Of a DNA stretch of 38,392 bases, positions 7,910-15,379 are shown piece after piece. Each line of letters starts with the position of its first letter. Positions within the stretch are counted from its first letter, which is position 1. Made by a program: the position numbers and the translations under genes. This stretch comes from Bacillota bacterium. Its GTDB lineage: Bacteria; Bacillota; Clostridia; Oscillospirales; Acutalibacteraceae. The stretch is taken from the NCBI GenBank assembly GCA_021771115.1, contig JAETPP010000008.1, positions 1 to 38,392 on the forward strand, in the 5' to 3' direction. Under the pieces are notes generated by a model. That model worked only from the letters and a program-made list of their open reading frames with translations, was not told where the DNA came from and ran no database searches.

Positions 7910-8323
7910 ACGGTCAATTTTTTCTCCTGTCTGTATTTTTGAGGGGACTGCAGCAGTATAACAGATTTAACTTAAAGTCTTTGTTAAGGGGCGAAGCTGC
8001 AATCTTTCAGAAGCGGCATCGCAAAAGGACACTGTTCATCTTCCCTGTCGAACCTTTTGACCTTTCTCTAAAGGATGTTTTCCTCATAGTTGGTGACATG
8101 TTGAATTTGGCATTAGGCTCCTTGAGCTCTGCAAAGCTTGCGGAGTTCAAACAGAAAATACCCACAGCCAAAGCGACTGTGGGTATGATCAAATCAGATT
8201 GTACGAGCTGACGCTGTCCTGCCGATCTCTACAGACCGTAGCTGCTTCTTCCATCTGCAAAACCCCGACACTCCGTGGCTGACGGGTTTATCCACACTTG
8301 CCGATACGCCCAAAGGGGGCTTC
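7910..8323. other. Intergenic stretch, no supported gene
   Basis: About 414 bases between two minus-strand genes. Both strands carry overlapping open frames (7939-8211 plus, 8007-8192 minus) that cannot both be real, and neither has a convincing ribosome-binding site. The only clear element is the hairpin at 8158-8186. Confidence 0.4.
8158..8186 (-). terminator. Candidate terminator of the Crp-family gene
   Basis: A 10-bp stem (8158-8167 with 8177-8186) has a 9-base loop. On the minus strand it is followed by TTTTCTGTTT, as expected for an intrinsic terminator. It lies about 140 bases past the stop of the Crp-family regulator. Confidence 0.6.
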
Positions 8324-9019
8324 TTAACGCGCAGAAGGAGGAAGACCGTCCGTCTCCGGCGCCTTGAGAAGAAAGTGGCTTTTATGAAAATCGAGCAGGC
8401 CCTCATCCCGCATTTTTCCAAGCTCCATGGACAGCCCGCTGCGCTCCACGCCGAGGTAATCCGCAAGCTGCTGGCGGGAGAACGGAATGTCGAACTCGTA
8501 GCCGCTCCGGCGCTGCGCCTCGGCGGAAAAATAGGACATCAGCTTTGCCCGCGTCGTGCGCTGGCCCATGTGGGTGAGTTTTTCGTTGAGCCGCAGGTTC
8601 TTCTCTGCCAGCTCGCCCAGCAGGTTGCGGATGATCCGGCTATGGTGGGAGCAGGCGGAGGGGCACACACTCAAAACGCGCCTTATGTGCAGAAACATCA
8701 CCGTCACCGCGCTCTCCGCCTCCACGCTCACGTTCAGCACCGCTCCCGGCGCGCAGGCGAACACCTCTGCGAAGGTCTGCCCCGGCCCGGCCTTGGAGAG
8801 GATGTTGCGGTTTCCCCAGATGTCCTCCTGCACGATGAGGGCGCTGCCCGCCAGCACAAGGCCCAATTCCTCCACCGCGTCCCCGGCGCGGAGCAGGCGG
8901 GAGCCTTTGGGAAAGGTGCCGATCCTTGCCCCAAGGCAGGAGAGCATGGCGGCAAGCTCATCGTCGGAAATGCCGGAGAAAAGCGCCGCCGTATGGAGCA
9001 CCGGAAAAAATTCTTTCAT
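8324..9019 (-). CDS. Crp/Fnr family transcriptional regulator
   Basis: This 231-residue regulator has an N-terminal cyclic-nucleotide-binding-like domain (residues about 10-120, with GPGQTFAEVFACAPG as the usual glycine-rich turn), a dimer helix and a C-terminal HTH (FSRQQLADYLGVERSGLSME). It lacks the N-terminal cysteine cluster of oxygen-sensing Fnr. It is divergent from a ferredoxin-rubredoxin-Hcp operon and a palindrome sits between them. In other anaerobes a Crp/Fnr-type regulator (HcpR) controls hcp in response to nitric oxide, so this is very likely the local HcpR-like activator. The effector is inferred from context only. Confidence 0.9.
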   Translation of the reverse strand: MKEFFPVLHTAALFSGISDDELAAMLSCLGARIGTFPKGSRLLRAGDAVEELGLVLAGSALIVQEDIWGNRNILSKAGPGQTFAEVFACAPGAVLNVSVEAESAVTVMFLHIRRVLSVCPSACSHHSRIIRNLLGELAEKNLRLNEKLTHMGQRTTRAKLMSYFSAEAQRRSGYEFDIPFSRQQLADYLGVERSGLSMELGKMRDEGLLDFHKSHFLLKAPETDGLPPSAR

Positions 9020-9034
9020 AAAAAGCTCTCTTTC

Positions 9035-9048
9035 GTTGAAAATTCAAC
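9035..9048. promoter_or_regulatory. Palindromic operator, probable Crp/Fnr-type site
   Basis: GTTGAA-AA-TTCAAC is a perfect inverted repeat in the divergent promoter region. If the -10 is TACAAT at 9071-9076 and transcription starts about 7 bases later, the site centre (9041.5) falls near -41. That is the class II activator position for Crp/Fnr proteins. It is also close enough to the regulator gene to act on it. Confidence 0.65.
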
Positions 9049-9065
9049 CGACTTGTTGCTTTTAG

Positions 9066-9076
9066 TATAGTACAAT
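9066..9076 (+). promoter_or_regulatory. -10 region of the nitrosative-stress operon
   Basis: Two overlapping -10-like hexamers (TATAGT 9066-9071 and TACAAT 9071-9076) precede the ferredoxin gene. There is no good -35 hexamer, as expected for a promoter that needs the activator bound at 9035-9048. Confidence 0.5.
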
Positions 9077-9106
9077 GAACGCACAAAAGCAACAGGAGGA
9101 CTGAAC

Positions 9107-9820
9107 ATGAAACGACGGATCATTGAAATCGATCAAGATAAATGCAACGGCTGCGGCGCCTGCGCCGCCGCCTGTCACGAGGGCGCCATCGCCATGGTGG
9201 ACGGCAAGGCGCGGCTCATGCGGGAGGATTACTGCGACGGCTTGGGCGACTGTCTGCCCACCTGCCCCACCGGGGCCATCACCTTTGTGGAGCGGGAGGC
9301 GGCGGCCTATGACGAGCAGGCCGTCATGGAAAATAAGCAGCAGAAAATGCGGAAGGAGGGCATGACCCTGCCCTGCGGCTGCCCCGGCAGCCAGTCCCGG
9401 AATATTCAGCGTCAGGAGGCGCCCGCCGTGGAAACGCCGCAAGCCCAGCAGACGAGCCGCCTTTCCCAGTGGCCGGTGCAGATCAAGCTGGTGCCGGTGA
9501 ACGCCCCATATTTTGATGGCGCGCGGCTGCTCATTGCCGCCGACTGCACCGCCTACGCCTACGCCGCCTTCCACGAGCGGTTCATCAAGGGGCACATTAC
9601 CCTTGTGGGCTGCCCCAAGCTGGACAGCGTGGACTATTCCGAAAAGCTGACGGAGATCATCCGGGAGAACAACATCAAAAGCGTCACCGTCGTGCGGATG
9701 GAGGTGCCCTGCTGCGGCGGGCTGGAGCTGGCGGCGAAAAAGGCGCTCCAGCAGAGCGGGAAATTTATCCCGTGGCAGGTGGTCACCGTCACGGTGGACG
9801 GCCGGCTGAAAGAGGAATAA
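9107..9820 (+). CDS. 4Fe-4S dicluster ferredoxin-type protein
   Basis: This 237-residue protein begins with a ferredoxin domain: C13-x2-C16-x2-C19-x3-C23, then C43, C49 and C53 with the CPTGAI ending. A linker contains LPCGCPGS. The C-terminal half is a separate alpha/beta domain with AADCTAYAYAAFHERF, LVGCPKLD and VPCCGGLE. This architecture is common beside hcp in anaerobes and presumably delivers electrons to Hcp. The second cluster motif is irregular, with C43-x5-C49-x3-C53. AGGAGG precedes the ATG. It is the first gene of the operon to Hcp at 12608. Confidence 0.88.
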   Translation: MKRRIIEIDQDKCNGCGACAAACHEGAIAMVDGKARLMREDYCDGLGDCLPTCPTGAITFVEREAAAYDEQAVMENKQQKMRKEGMTLPCGCPGSQSRNIQRQEAPAVETPQAQQTSRLSQWPVQIKLVPVNAPYFDGARLLIAADCTAYAYAAFHERFIKGHITLVGCPKLDSVDYSEKLTEIIRENNIKSVTVVRMEVPCCGGLELAAKKALQQSGKFIPWQVVTVTVDGRLKEE

Positions 9821-9853
9821 CAAAATCATTAGAAAAAGAAAGGAAGAAGCACG

Positions 9854-10009
9854 ATGAAGTATGTATGCACCGTTTGCGGTTGGGAGTACGACGAGAGCGT
9901 GGGGTATCCCGAGGGCGGTATCGCGCCGGGAACGCCCTGGAGCGAGGTGACGGAGGATTTTGAATGTCCCCTGTGCAATGTGGGCAAGGAGTCCTTCGAG
10001 GAGGCGTGA
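9854..10009 (+). CDS. Rubredoxin
   Basis: A 51-residue protein with two iron-binding loops, C5-x2-C8-G-W near the start and C38-P-L-C41 near the end, and the conserved aromatic core residues between them (Y12, GYPEGGIAPGT, W29). Rubredoxin binds a single iron with four cysteines and carries one electron in the cytoplasm. An AGGAAG ribosome-binding site lies about 7 bases upstream. Its place between a dicluster ferredoxin and Hcp fits a role as electron donor for reductive removal of nitric oxide or hydroxylamine. Confidence 0.93.
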   Translation: MKYVCTVCGWEYDESVGYPEGGIAPGTPWSEVTEDFECPLCNVGKESFEEA

Positions 10010-10034
10010 GCTTTCTGTAAAAGGAGTAAAGACG

Positions 10035-10292
10035 ATGAGCTATGAAAATTGGAAGGACAAAATTGGCACATTCGAAGTGATGGACGTGCGGGGCAAAAAG
10101 ATGGACTTCTTCCCCGCATTGAAGGCAAAGGCTGCCGCGCTGAAAAACGGCGAAGGACTGCATATCATCCAGACCTTCGAGCCTGTTCCCCTGTACCCGG
10201 TGCTGGCCCTTATGGGCTTTGAGCGTCACACGGAGAAGGTGAGCGGCAGCGAATACCACGTCTGGTTTTATCGAGTGAGGAAAGGAGAATAA
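10035..10292 (+). CDS. DUF2249 domain protein (single domain)
   Basis: An 85-residue protein that is a single DUF2249 domain: DVRGKKMDFFPALKAKAAAL, then GEGLHIIQTFEPVPLYPVLA, ending in a EYHVWFYRV strand. The start at 10035 follows AAGGAG; an in-frame extension upstream overlaps the rubredoxin and is unlikely. DUF2249 proteins resemble the small TusA-like fold and are often found with nitrite, NO and Hcp genes. Their biochemical role is unknown. It is a tandem paralogue of the first domain of the next gene. Confidence 0.85.
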   Translation: MSYENWKDKIGTFEVMDVRGKKMDFFPALKAKAAALKNGEGLHIIQTFEPVPLYPVLALMGFERHTEKVSGSEYHVWFYRVRKGE

Positions 10293-10296
10293 CTGC

Positions 10297-10986
10297 ATGA
10301 GCTACGAAAACTGGAAGGACAAGGCGCAGGGGTTTCAGACCATGGATGTGCGCCATATACAGGGCAGCTTCTTTGAAGGGCTGAAGAAAAGAGCTGAGGC
10401 GTTGGAGGTGGGCGAAGGATTACACATCATCCAGACCTTTGAGCCGCATCCACTGTACGCTGTCATGGAGGGCTTGGGCTACGAGCACCACACCGAGCAG
10501 CGGGGTGAGGCGGAGTTCCATGTCTGGTTCTGCCGTGTGGAGAAGAAGGAAGGCGACAGCTCCGCCCCCTTCAAGCCGCTGGCCCTTTTGAACTATCCCA
10601 TGATCGACGAAAAGCTGGGGCAGATCGCCGTGGATTTCTGGGAGACTACATGGCAAAGCGAGAAGCGCGTACTGCCCTACGAAACGCGGCTGCTGCTGTC
10701 CCTGACCAACGCTGTCGGGGCGGGCCGGATGCGGCAGGCGGCGCGGGAGCTGGTAAAGGCATATATCCACGGCGTGGAAAGCGCCGCGCTGGACGACGTG
10801 TTCGAGCTGCTGGCATGGAATCAGGGTATCGGCTATTTCAGCAGCGAGATCGGCCCCTCGGCACTGTTTCAGGCGTACAAGCTCATTAAAAACGGCGAAA
10901 AGCAGGGCAAGTCCCGGGAGGATATCTGCAGTGCGCTGCGCGAGAAATTCGGAGAGAAGAACCCGGAGATGCAGGTTCTGAACTAA
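10297..10986 (+). CDS. DUF2249 fused to a helical AhpD/CMD-like domain
   Basis: This 229-residue protein repeats the DUF2249 domain (residues about 1-85, starting MSYENWKDK like its neighbour) and adds a helical C-terminal domain (about 100-225). The latter has LLSLTNAVGAGRMRQAAREL, FELLAWNQGIGYFSSEIG and a terminal helix. The helical part resembles carboxymuconolactone decarboxylase/AhpD proteins, but the catalytic C-x-x-C is absent, so it is probably not a peroxidase. It begins 4 bases after the single-domain paralogue and ends 23 bases before hcp. Function is probably accessory to nitrosative-stress handling. Confidence 0.75.
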   Translation: MSYENWKDKAQGFQTMDVRHIQGSFFEGLKKRAEALEVGEGLHIIQTFEPHPLYAVMEGLGYEHHTEQRGEAEFHVWFCRVEKKEGDSSAPFKPLALLNYPMIDEKLGQIAVDFWETTWQSEKRVLPYETRLLLSLTNAVGAGRMRQAARELVKAYIHGVESAALDDVFELLAWNQGIGYFSSEIGPSALFQAYKLIKNGEKQGKSREDICSALREKFGEKNPEMQVLN

Positions 10987-11009
10987 AAAGCAGAAGGAGA
11001 CGAACGACA

Positions 11010-12608
11010 ATGGATAACAGGATGTTTTGTTTTCAGTGCGAGCAGACGGCAGGCTGCGCTGGTTGTACTGGAAAAGCCGGCGTCTGCGGCAAAACCACTG
11101 AGGTGGCGGAGCTTCAGGATCAACTGACTGGCGCTCTGGTTGGACTGTCCCGTGCGGTAGATAATGCCCCGGATACGAATGAGGGGACTTGGCGGCTGAT
11201 GATCGAGGGCTTGTTCACCACCGTCACCAATGTGAACTTTAACGAAAAGACTATCCTGGATTTGATTGACCGGGTACATGCGGAAAAGGCACGGCTGGTG
11301 CCCAACTGCTATAGCTGCACCTCTCGCTGTGGGCGGAACGACGACTATGACATGCACCTGCTTTGGAGCGCACAGGAGGATGTGCGCAGTCTAAAATCTC
11401 TGATTCTTTTTGGTGCGCGCGGCATGGCGGCCTACGCCTATCACGCCATGGTACTGGGCTATGCCGACGAGGAGGTAAACCGCTTCTTCGGAAAAGCACT
11501 GTTTGCCATAGGCGAGGACTGGGGTATGGACGAGCTGCTGCCCATCGTGATGGAGGTGGGCGAAAAGAACCTCCAGTGCATGGCGCTGCTGGATAAGGCC
11601 AACACCGAGACCTACGGTACGCCCACGCCCGTGACCGTTCCGCTGACGGTGGAGAAGGGGCCGTTCATCGTCATCTCCGGGCACGACCTGCACGACCTCA
11701 AACTGCTGCTGGAGCAGACGGCGGGCAAGGGCGTGAATATCTACACGCACGGCGAAATGCTGCCAGCCCACGGCTATCCGGAGCTGAAGAAATACCCACA
11801 CCTCAAGGGCAACTTCGGCACGGCGTGGCAGAACCAGCAGAAGGAGTTTGCCGACATCCCCGCACCGGTGCTGTTCACCACCAACTGCCTGATGCCTCCA
11901 CGGGCGAGCTACGCAGACCGTGTGTTCACCACGGCGCTGGTATCCTACCCCGAAATCACCCACATCGGTGAGGACAAGGATTTCACCCCTGTCATCGAAA
12001 AGGCACTGGCTCTGGGGGGTTACGCCGAGAATATGGTGTTTACCGGCATCAACGGCGGCAGCACGGTCATGACCGGCTTCGGTCACGGTGCGGTGCTGAG
12101 CGTGGCGGAGCAGGTGATCGACGCGGTAAAGGCTGGTGCAATCAAGCATTTCTTCCTGGTTGGCGGCTGCGACGGAGCCCGCCCCGGGCGGAACTACTAT
12201 ACCGAGTTTGTCAAGCAGACGCCCGCCGACACTGTGGTGCTGACGCTGGCCTGCGGCAAATTCCGTTTCAACGACTTGGATCTGGGGACCATCGGCGGGC
12301 TGCCGCGGCTGATGGATGTAGGACAGTGCAACGACGCCTACGGGGCTGTCAAAATCGCGCTGGCCTTGGCGGACGCCTTTGGCTGCGGGGTCAACGACCT
12401 GCCCCTATCTCTGGTGCTCTCGTGGTATGAGCAGAAGGCGGTGTGCATTTTGCTGACACTGCTGCACCTGGGCATCAAGAATATCCGCCTCGGCCCCACC
12501 CTGCCGGCGTTTATCTCTCCCAATGTGCTGAACTATCTGGCGGAGAACTTTCATATTGCCCCGGTCACCACGCCGGAGGAGGATCTGAAGGTGCTGCTGA
12601 AGCGCTGA
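11010..12608 (+). CDS. hcp: Hydroxylamine reductase / hybrid cluster protein Hcp
   Basis: This 532-residue protein is Hcp (prismane protein). The N-terminal cluster cysteines are C7-x2-C10-x8-C19-x6-C26 (with an extra C16). The hybrid-cluster region shows NCYSCTSRCGRNDDYD, FVISGHDLHDL, TTNCLMPP, GGCDGARPGRNYY and TLACGKFRFN. The length fits a class I enzyme. Hcp reduces hydroxylamine to ammonia in vitro and is now best known as a nitric oxide reductase that makes N2O and protects anaerobes. It is the last gene of the operon and is followed by a strong terminator. An AGGAG lies before the ATG. Confidence 0.97.
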   Translation: MDNRMFCFQCEQTAGCAGCTGKAGVCGKTTEVAELQDQLTGALVGLSRAVDNAPDTNEGTWRLMIEGLFTTVTNVNFNEKTILDLIDRVHAEKARLVPNCYSCTSRCGRNDDYDMHLLWSAQEDVRSLKSLILFGARGMAAYAYHAMVLGYADEEVNRFFGKALFAIGEDWGMDELLPIVMEVGEKNLQCMALLDKANTETYGTPTPVTVPLTVEKGPFIVISGHDLHDLKLLLEQTAGKGVNIYTHGEMLPAHGYPELKKYPHLKGNFGTAWQNQQKEFADIPAPVLFTTNCLMPPRASYADRVFTTALVSYPEITHIGEDKDFTPVIEKALALGGYAENMVFTGINGGSTVMTGFGHGAVLSVAEQVIDAVKAGAIKHFFLVGGCDGARPGRNYYTEFVKQTPADTVVLTLACGKFRFNDLDLGTIGGLPRLMDVGQCNDAYGAVKIALALADAFGCGVNDLPLSLVLSWYEQKAVCILLTLLHLGIKNIRLGPTLPAFISPNVLNYLAENFHIAPVTTPEEDLKVLLKR

Positions 12609-12619
12609 CAAACCGTAAT

Positions 12620-12655
12620 GCGGCTGCGGAGAGGAATATCTCCGCAGCCGCCCTT
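12620..12655 (+). terminator. Rho-independent terminator after hcp
   Basis: A 13-bp stem (12620-12632 with 12639-12651) has a 6-base loop and is followed by CCTTTATT. It ends the ferredoxin-to-Hcp operon. Confidence 0.85.
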
Positions 12656-12825
12656 TATTGAAAGCACTCATAAGCGTTTACTTTTGGTTCTTTGCTTCGA
12701 TACTCCTATACGCCGCCGACTCCAGATAATACTTCTCATGTCAGAACACCCGGAGAAGTGAAGAAAACTGCTTGCTTCAACAAGCCCAACACCTGTATCT
12801 TAACATAAGATTTATGGCTCGGTGC

Positions 12826-12831
12826 TATAAT
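12826..12831 (+). promoter_or_regulatory. -10 box of the DUF4300 gene
   Basis: A consensus TATAAT lies 48 bases before the lipoprotein start. The -35 region is poor (TTAACA at 12800-12805 would need a 20-base spacer), so the promoter may be weak or activator-dependent. Confidence 0.45.
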
Positions 12832-12878
12832 AACCTCAGCAAACCGGGCAATCGCCAAAGAAGGGATAGATTAGGACT

Positions 12879-13778
12879 ATGAGATCACGACGGGATAGCA
12901 TTCTCGTTTTATGCATTGTGCTTATTGCCGCCATACTTGCAGGCTGCGGCGCAACCGAGCAGCGACCGGCATTGGATAGGATAGAGTACACGAACCTGAA
13001 CGACAGTGGTTCGAGGGAGCTTTTGCAGGAGCTGCTCTCTGGCGCAGGTGTATCAGACGGGCGTGTTCAGGGCTTTTTCCGTCGTGTGGACCGCTTTAAT
13101 GACAGCGTGAAGCAGGAATGGCTTACGGATGGCTTTGAGGAAGCAGAGCTGCTGTATACGAAATATGACCCTTACGCAATGCAGGATGAATGGACGGCAA
13201 AGAACGGGACGTTTCCGGGCTATAACTGCCGGATCACTGCCATGAACCTGTTTGGGGATTTCCTCTCCGTGCGCGCAGACTCTCAAATCAATGCCGGTGA
13301 AGATGTGCTGTTTGTGGACGAGGAGACGCTGGAAACAGATCTCGATGCGCTGGGCGGAAGCAGCCTTGCAGATTTCCGCGCACTGTATTCCTCTATGAAG
13401 GCGGAGGATACCACGGAGATCAAGCGTCATGTGCAAACCGTACAAGAGGAATGGGCATCCCGCGGCGTTACCTTTCGGGAGAATGAACGGATTCGCCTCA
13501 TCACGGTATTCTTCCACGATAAGCCGACCGAGGAGGAATCTCTGCTGTTTGTCGGGCATGTTGGCGTTCTTTTGACGGCGGAGGACGGGACGCTGTACTT
13601 TGTAGAAAAGGTTGCCTTTCAGGAGCCGTACCGGATGCTGCGATTTGCCGACCGAACGGCACTGAGCGATTACCTTATGGGGAAATATGACACCTCATGG
13701 GGACAGGATACGGCGAGCCCCTTTATCATGGAGAACGACGAGCTTATGGACGGCTGGCGTCCAAACCCGGATAGCTGA
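12879..13778 (+). CDS. DUF4300-family lipoprotein
   Basis: This 299-residue exported lipoprotein has a signal ending AAILAGC with the lipid cysteine at C23. The mature part contains DRFNDSVKQEWLTDGFE, GYNCRITAMNLFGDF and, near the end, FVGHVGVLLTAEDGTLYFVEKVAFQEPYR. The order of a C-R-I/L-T-x-M/F-x-L segment and a GHVGVL-(x)-YFVEK-FQEPY segment is what I know from DUF4300 proteins in streptococci and clostridia. The late GHVGVL with a downstream acidic or aromatic set looks like an NlpC-type fold, so an envelope hydrolase activity is possible. It stands alone between two terminators. Confidence 0.75.
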   Translation: MRSRRDSILVLCIVLIAAILAGCGATEQRPALDRIEYTNLNDSGSRELLQELLSGAGVSDGRVQGFFRRVDRFNDSVKQEWLTDGFEEAELLYTKYDPYAMQDEWTAKNGTFPGYNCRITAMNLFGDFLSVRADSQINAGEDVLFVDEETLETDLDALGGSSLADFRALYSSMKAEDTTEIKRHVQTVQEEWASRGVTFRENERIRLITVFFHDKPTEEESLLFVGHVGVLLTAEDGTLYFVEKVAFQEPYRMLRFADRTALSDYLMGKYDTSWGQDTASPFIMENDELMDGWRPNPDS

Positions 13779-13815
13779 AGCTCCGCGCTCGGCTAAAGAG
13801 TGCGCTTTTCTGACA

Positions 13816-13855
13816 ATATAAGAAATCCCCGACTCCGGTCGGGGATTTCTTATAT
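13816..13855. terminator. 18-bp bidirectional terminator
   Basis: Bases 13816-13833 pair perfectly with 13838-13855 around a TCCG loop. Both arms carry A- or T-rich ends, so it can end transcription of the DUF4300 gene and of the convergent thioredoxin operon. Confidence 0.85.
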
Positions 13856-13923
13856 TCTCCTCCGCTGAAGCTGTGGAGAAAACCAGACAAAGTATATCAA
13901 CGCTGCAAAGTGACTTCAAATCA

Positions 13924-14007
13924 TTATCTGTTATTTTTATTTTTAAAAGAGCAAATCAAATTGAATCCTGTAAAAATGATCGCAGAAATTCCTAAAAACA
14001 GCCACAT
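13924..14007 (-). CDS. 27-aa membrane microprotein
   Basis: This small gene starts at ATG 14007 with a perfect AAGGAGA Shine-Dalgarno 6 bases upstream and ends at TAA 13924-13926. The product begins MWLFLGISAIIFTGFNL and ends with a lysine-, asparagine- and arginine-rich tail, so it is a single membrane helix with a positive cytoplasmic end. It lies downstream of the thioredoxin reductase gene on the same strand and just before the bidirectional terminator. Similar M-W-L-F-L-G microproteins are widespread in clostridia, from memory, but no function is known. Confidence 0.65.
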   Translation of the reverse strand: MWLFLGISAIIFTGFNLICSFKNKNNR

Positions 14008-14113
14008 ATATTGTCTCCTTAAATTCTCTTACCCTGTACCTCTATGAGGCAAGGCTCTCAATCGTGTTGCCTGCGGACAGGAACTGCCGATGAGAGGATC
14101 GTTCGCAGCCCCT

Positions 14114-15037
14114 TTACCGATTCTCCGCCAGGTATTCCTCTGCGTAGTGGACGGCTACCGCGCCGTCCGATACGGCGGTGACCACCTGCCGCAGCGCCTT
14201 GGTGCGCACGTCGCCCACGGCGAACACGCCGGGGAGGCTGGTGCGGGTGGATTCGTCCGCCACGATGTAGCCGGACTTGTCCAGCGCCAGTTCGCTTCGG
14301 AACAGCTCCGTCGCCAGGGCGCGTCCCACGCTGACGAACACGCCGTCGCAGGCAAGCTCTCGCTCTGCGCCGGTGTTGACATCTTTTAGCCGAAGCCCCG
14401 TCAGGCGGCTTTCGTGCAGCAGCGCGGAGACCGTGCTGTTCCAACAGAACTCTACATTGGGCGTAGCCATCAGCTGCGCATGGTATACCTTGGTAGCCCG
14501 CAGGCTGTCGCGGCGGTGGATGAGGTAGACCTTTTGGGCAATACGGGACAGGGCAAGTGCGTCCGCCGCGGCGGAGTTGCCACCGCCCACCACCGCCACA
14601 GTCCTGCCGCGATAGGGCGCGCCGTCGCAAGCGGCGCAGTAGTGAACGCCCTTTCCTGTGAGCGCTTCCTCGCCGGGAATGCCCAAGGGGCGGGGCGACG
14701 CGCCGGTGGCGATGACCACCGTGCGGCTCTGAAAAACGCCCTCGCTGGTGTCCAGCGTCTTGATCCTCCCGGAAAGGCTAACTTTGTACACCTCCGCCAG
14801 CTCTGTCACCGCGCCGAAGCGCTCGGCGCTCTGCTGCATTTTTTCGCCCAGCGTAAAGCCGTCGATGCCGTCCTCAAAGCCGGGGTAGTTGTCGATCTGC
14901 TCCGTCAGAGCCATCTGCCCGCCGGCGGAGAGCTTTTCCAGCACCAGCACAGAAAGCCCGCTTCTGGCGGCGTACAGGGCGGCGGTGTATCCGGCGGGGC
15001 CGCCGCCGATGACGATCATATCGTAGATTTTTTCCAT
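14114..15037 (-). CDS. trxB: Thioredoxin reductase TrxB
   Basis: This 307-residue flavoenzyme has the FAD motif GGGPAG (residues 11-16), the redox pair C134-A-A-C137-D-G, the NADPH motif GGGNSA (151-156) with HRRDSLRA, and the final GVFAVGDVRTKALRQVVTAVSDGA. The usual active site is CATC, so CAAC is a mild variant. It passes electrons from NAD(P)H through FAD to thioredoxin. The start at 15037 follows AAGGAG; a longer in-frame extension to 15127 would overlap trxA and lacks support. It is the fourth gene of the rhodanese-Rrf2-trxA-trxB operon. Confidence 0.95.
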   Translation of the reverse strand: MEKIYDMIVIGGGPAGYTAALYAARSGLSVLVLEKLSAGGQMALTEQIDNYPGFEDGIDGFTLGEKMQQSAERFGAVTELAEVYKVSLSGRIKTLDTSEGVFQSRTVVIATGASPRPLGIPGEEALTGKGVHYCAACDGAPYRGRTVAVVGGGNSAAADALALSRIAQKVYLIHRRDSLRATKVYHAQLMATPNVEFCWNSTVSALLHESRLTGLRLKDVNTGAERELACDGVFVSVGRALATELFRSELALDKSGYIVADESTRTSLPGVFAVGDVRTKALRQVVTAVSDGAVAVHYAEEYLAENR

Positions 15038-15047
15038 GGCCGTCTCC

Positions 15048-15368
15048 TTACTGAGAAAGCGATTCCTTGATAAATGCTTCGATGGCCGCCTTGGAGCCGG
15101 GGGCGACAATGGAGCCGAGCACCTCACCGTTCTTAAAGAGCATCAGCGTGGGGATGGTGTCGATGCCGAAGCGCTGGATGAGCTGCGGCTCCTCGTCGTA
15201 GTTGATCTTGCCTGCCGTCAGAGTGTCGGCGTACTGCTCCCCCACCTTATCAAAGGCCGGGGCGATACGGCGGCAGTAGGGGCACCACTGGGCCCAGAAG
15301 TCCACCAGCACGGGCTTGTCCGCGCGGAGAACGTCGTTTTCAAAGCTGTTGGTCGTAATGGTAAGCAT
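15048..15368 (-). CDS. trxA: Thioredoxin with CPYC active site
   Basis: This 106-residue protein has the thioredoxin fold order: VLVDFWAQW, the active site C29-P-Y-C32, KINYDEEPQL, the cis-proline motif TIPTLMLFKNGE and a final helix. The canonical site WCGPC is replaced by WCPYC, which is the glutaredoxin-type dithiol. It is encoded directly before its reductase, so it is almost certainly reduced by TrxB and not by glutathione. AGGAGG lies 7 bases before the ATG. Confidence 0.94.
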   Translation of the reverse strand: MLTITTNSFENDVLRADKPVLVDFWAQWCPYCRRIAPAFDKVGEQYADTLTAGKINYDEEPQLIQRFGIDTIPTLMLFKNGEVLGSIVAPGSKAAIEAFIKESLSQ

Positions 15369-15379
15369 CGTATATCCTC

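Noticed and set aside
7939-8211. 90-codon plus-strand frame and a 61-codon minus-strand frame in the same place
   Set aside because: Neither has a ribosome-binding site or recognisable domain, and they exclude each other.
8375-9070. 231-codon plus-strand frame opposite the Crp/Fnr regulator
   Set aside because: Shadow frame: histidine- and alanine-rich with no domain, while the minus-strand product is a complete regulator.
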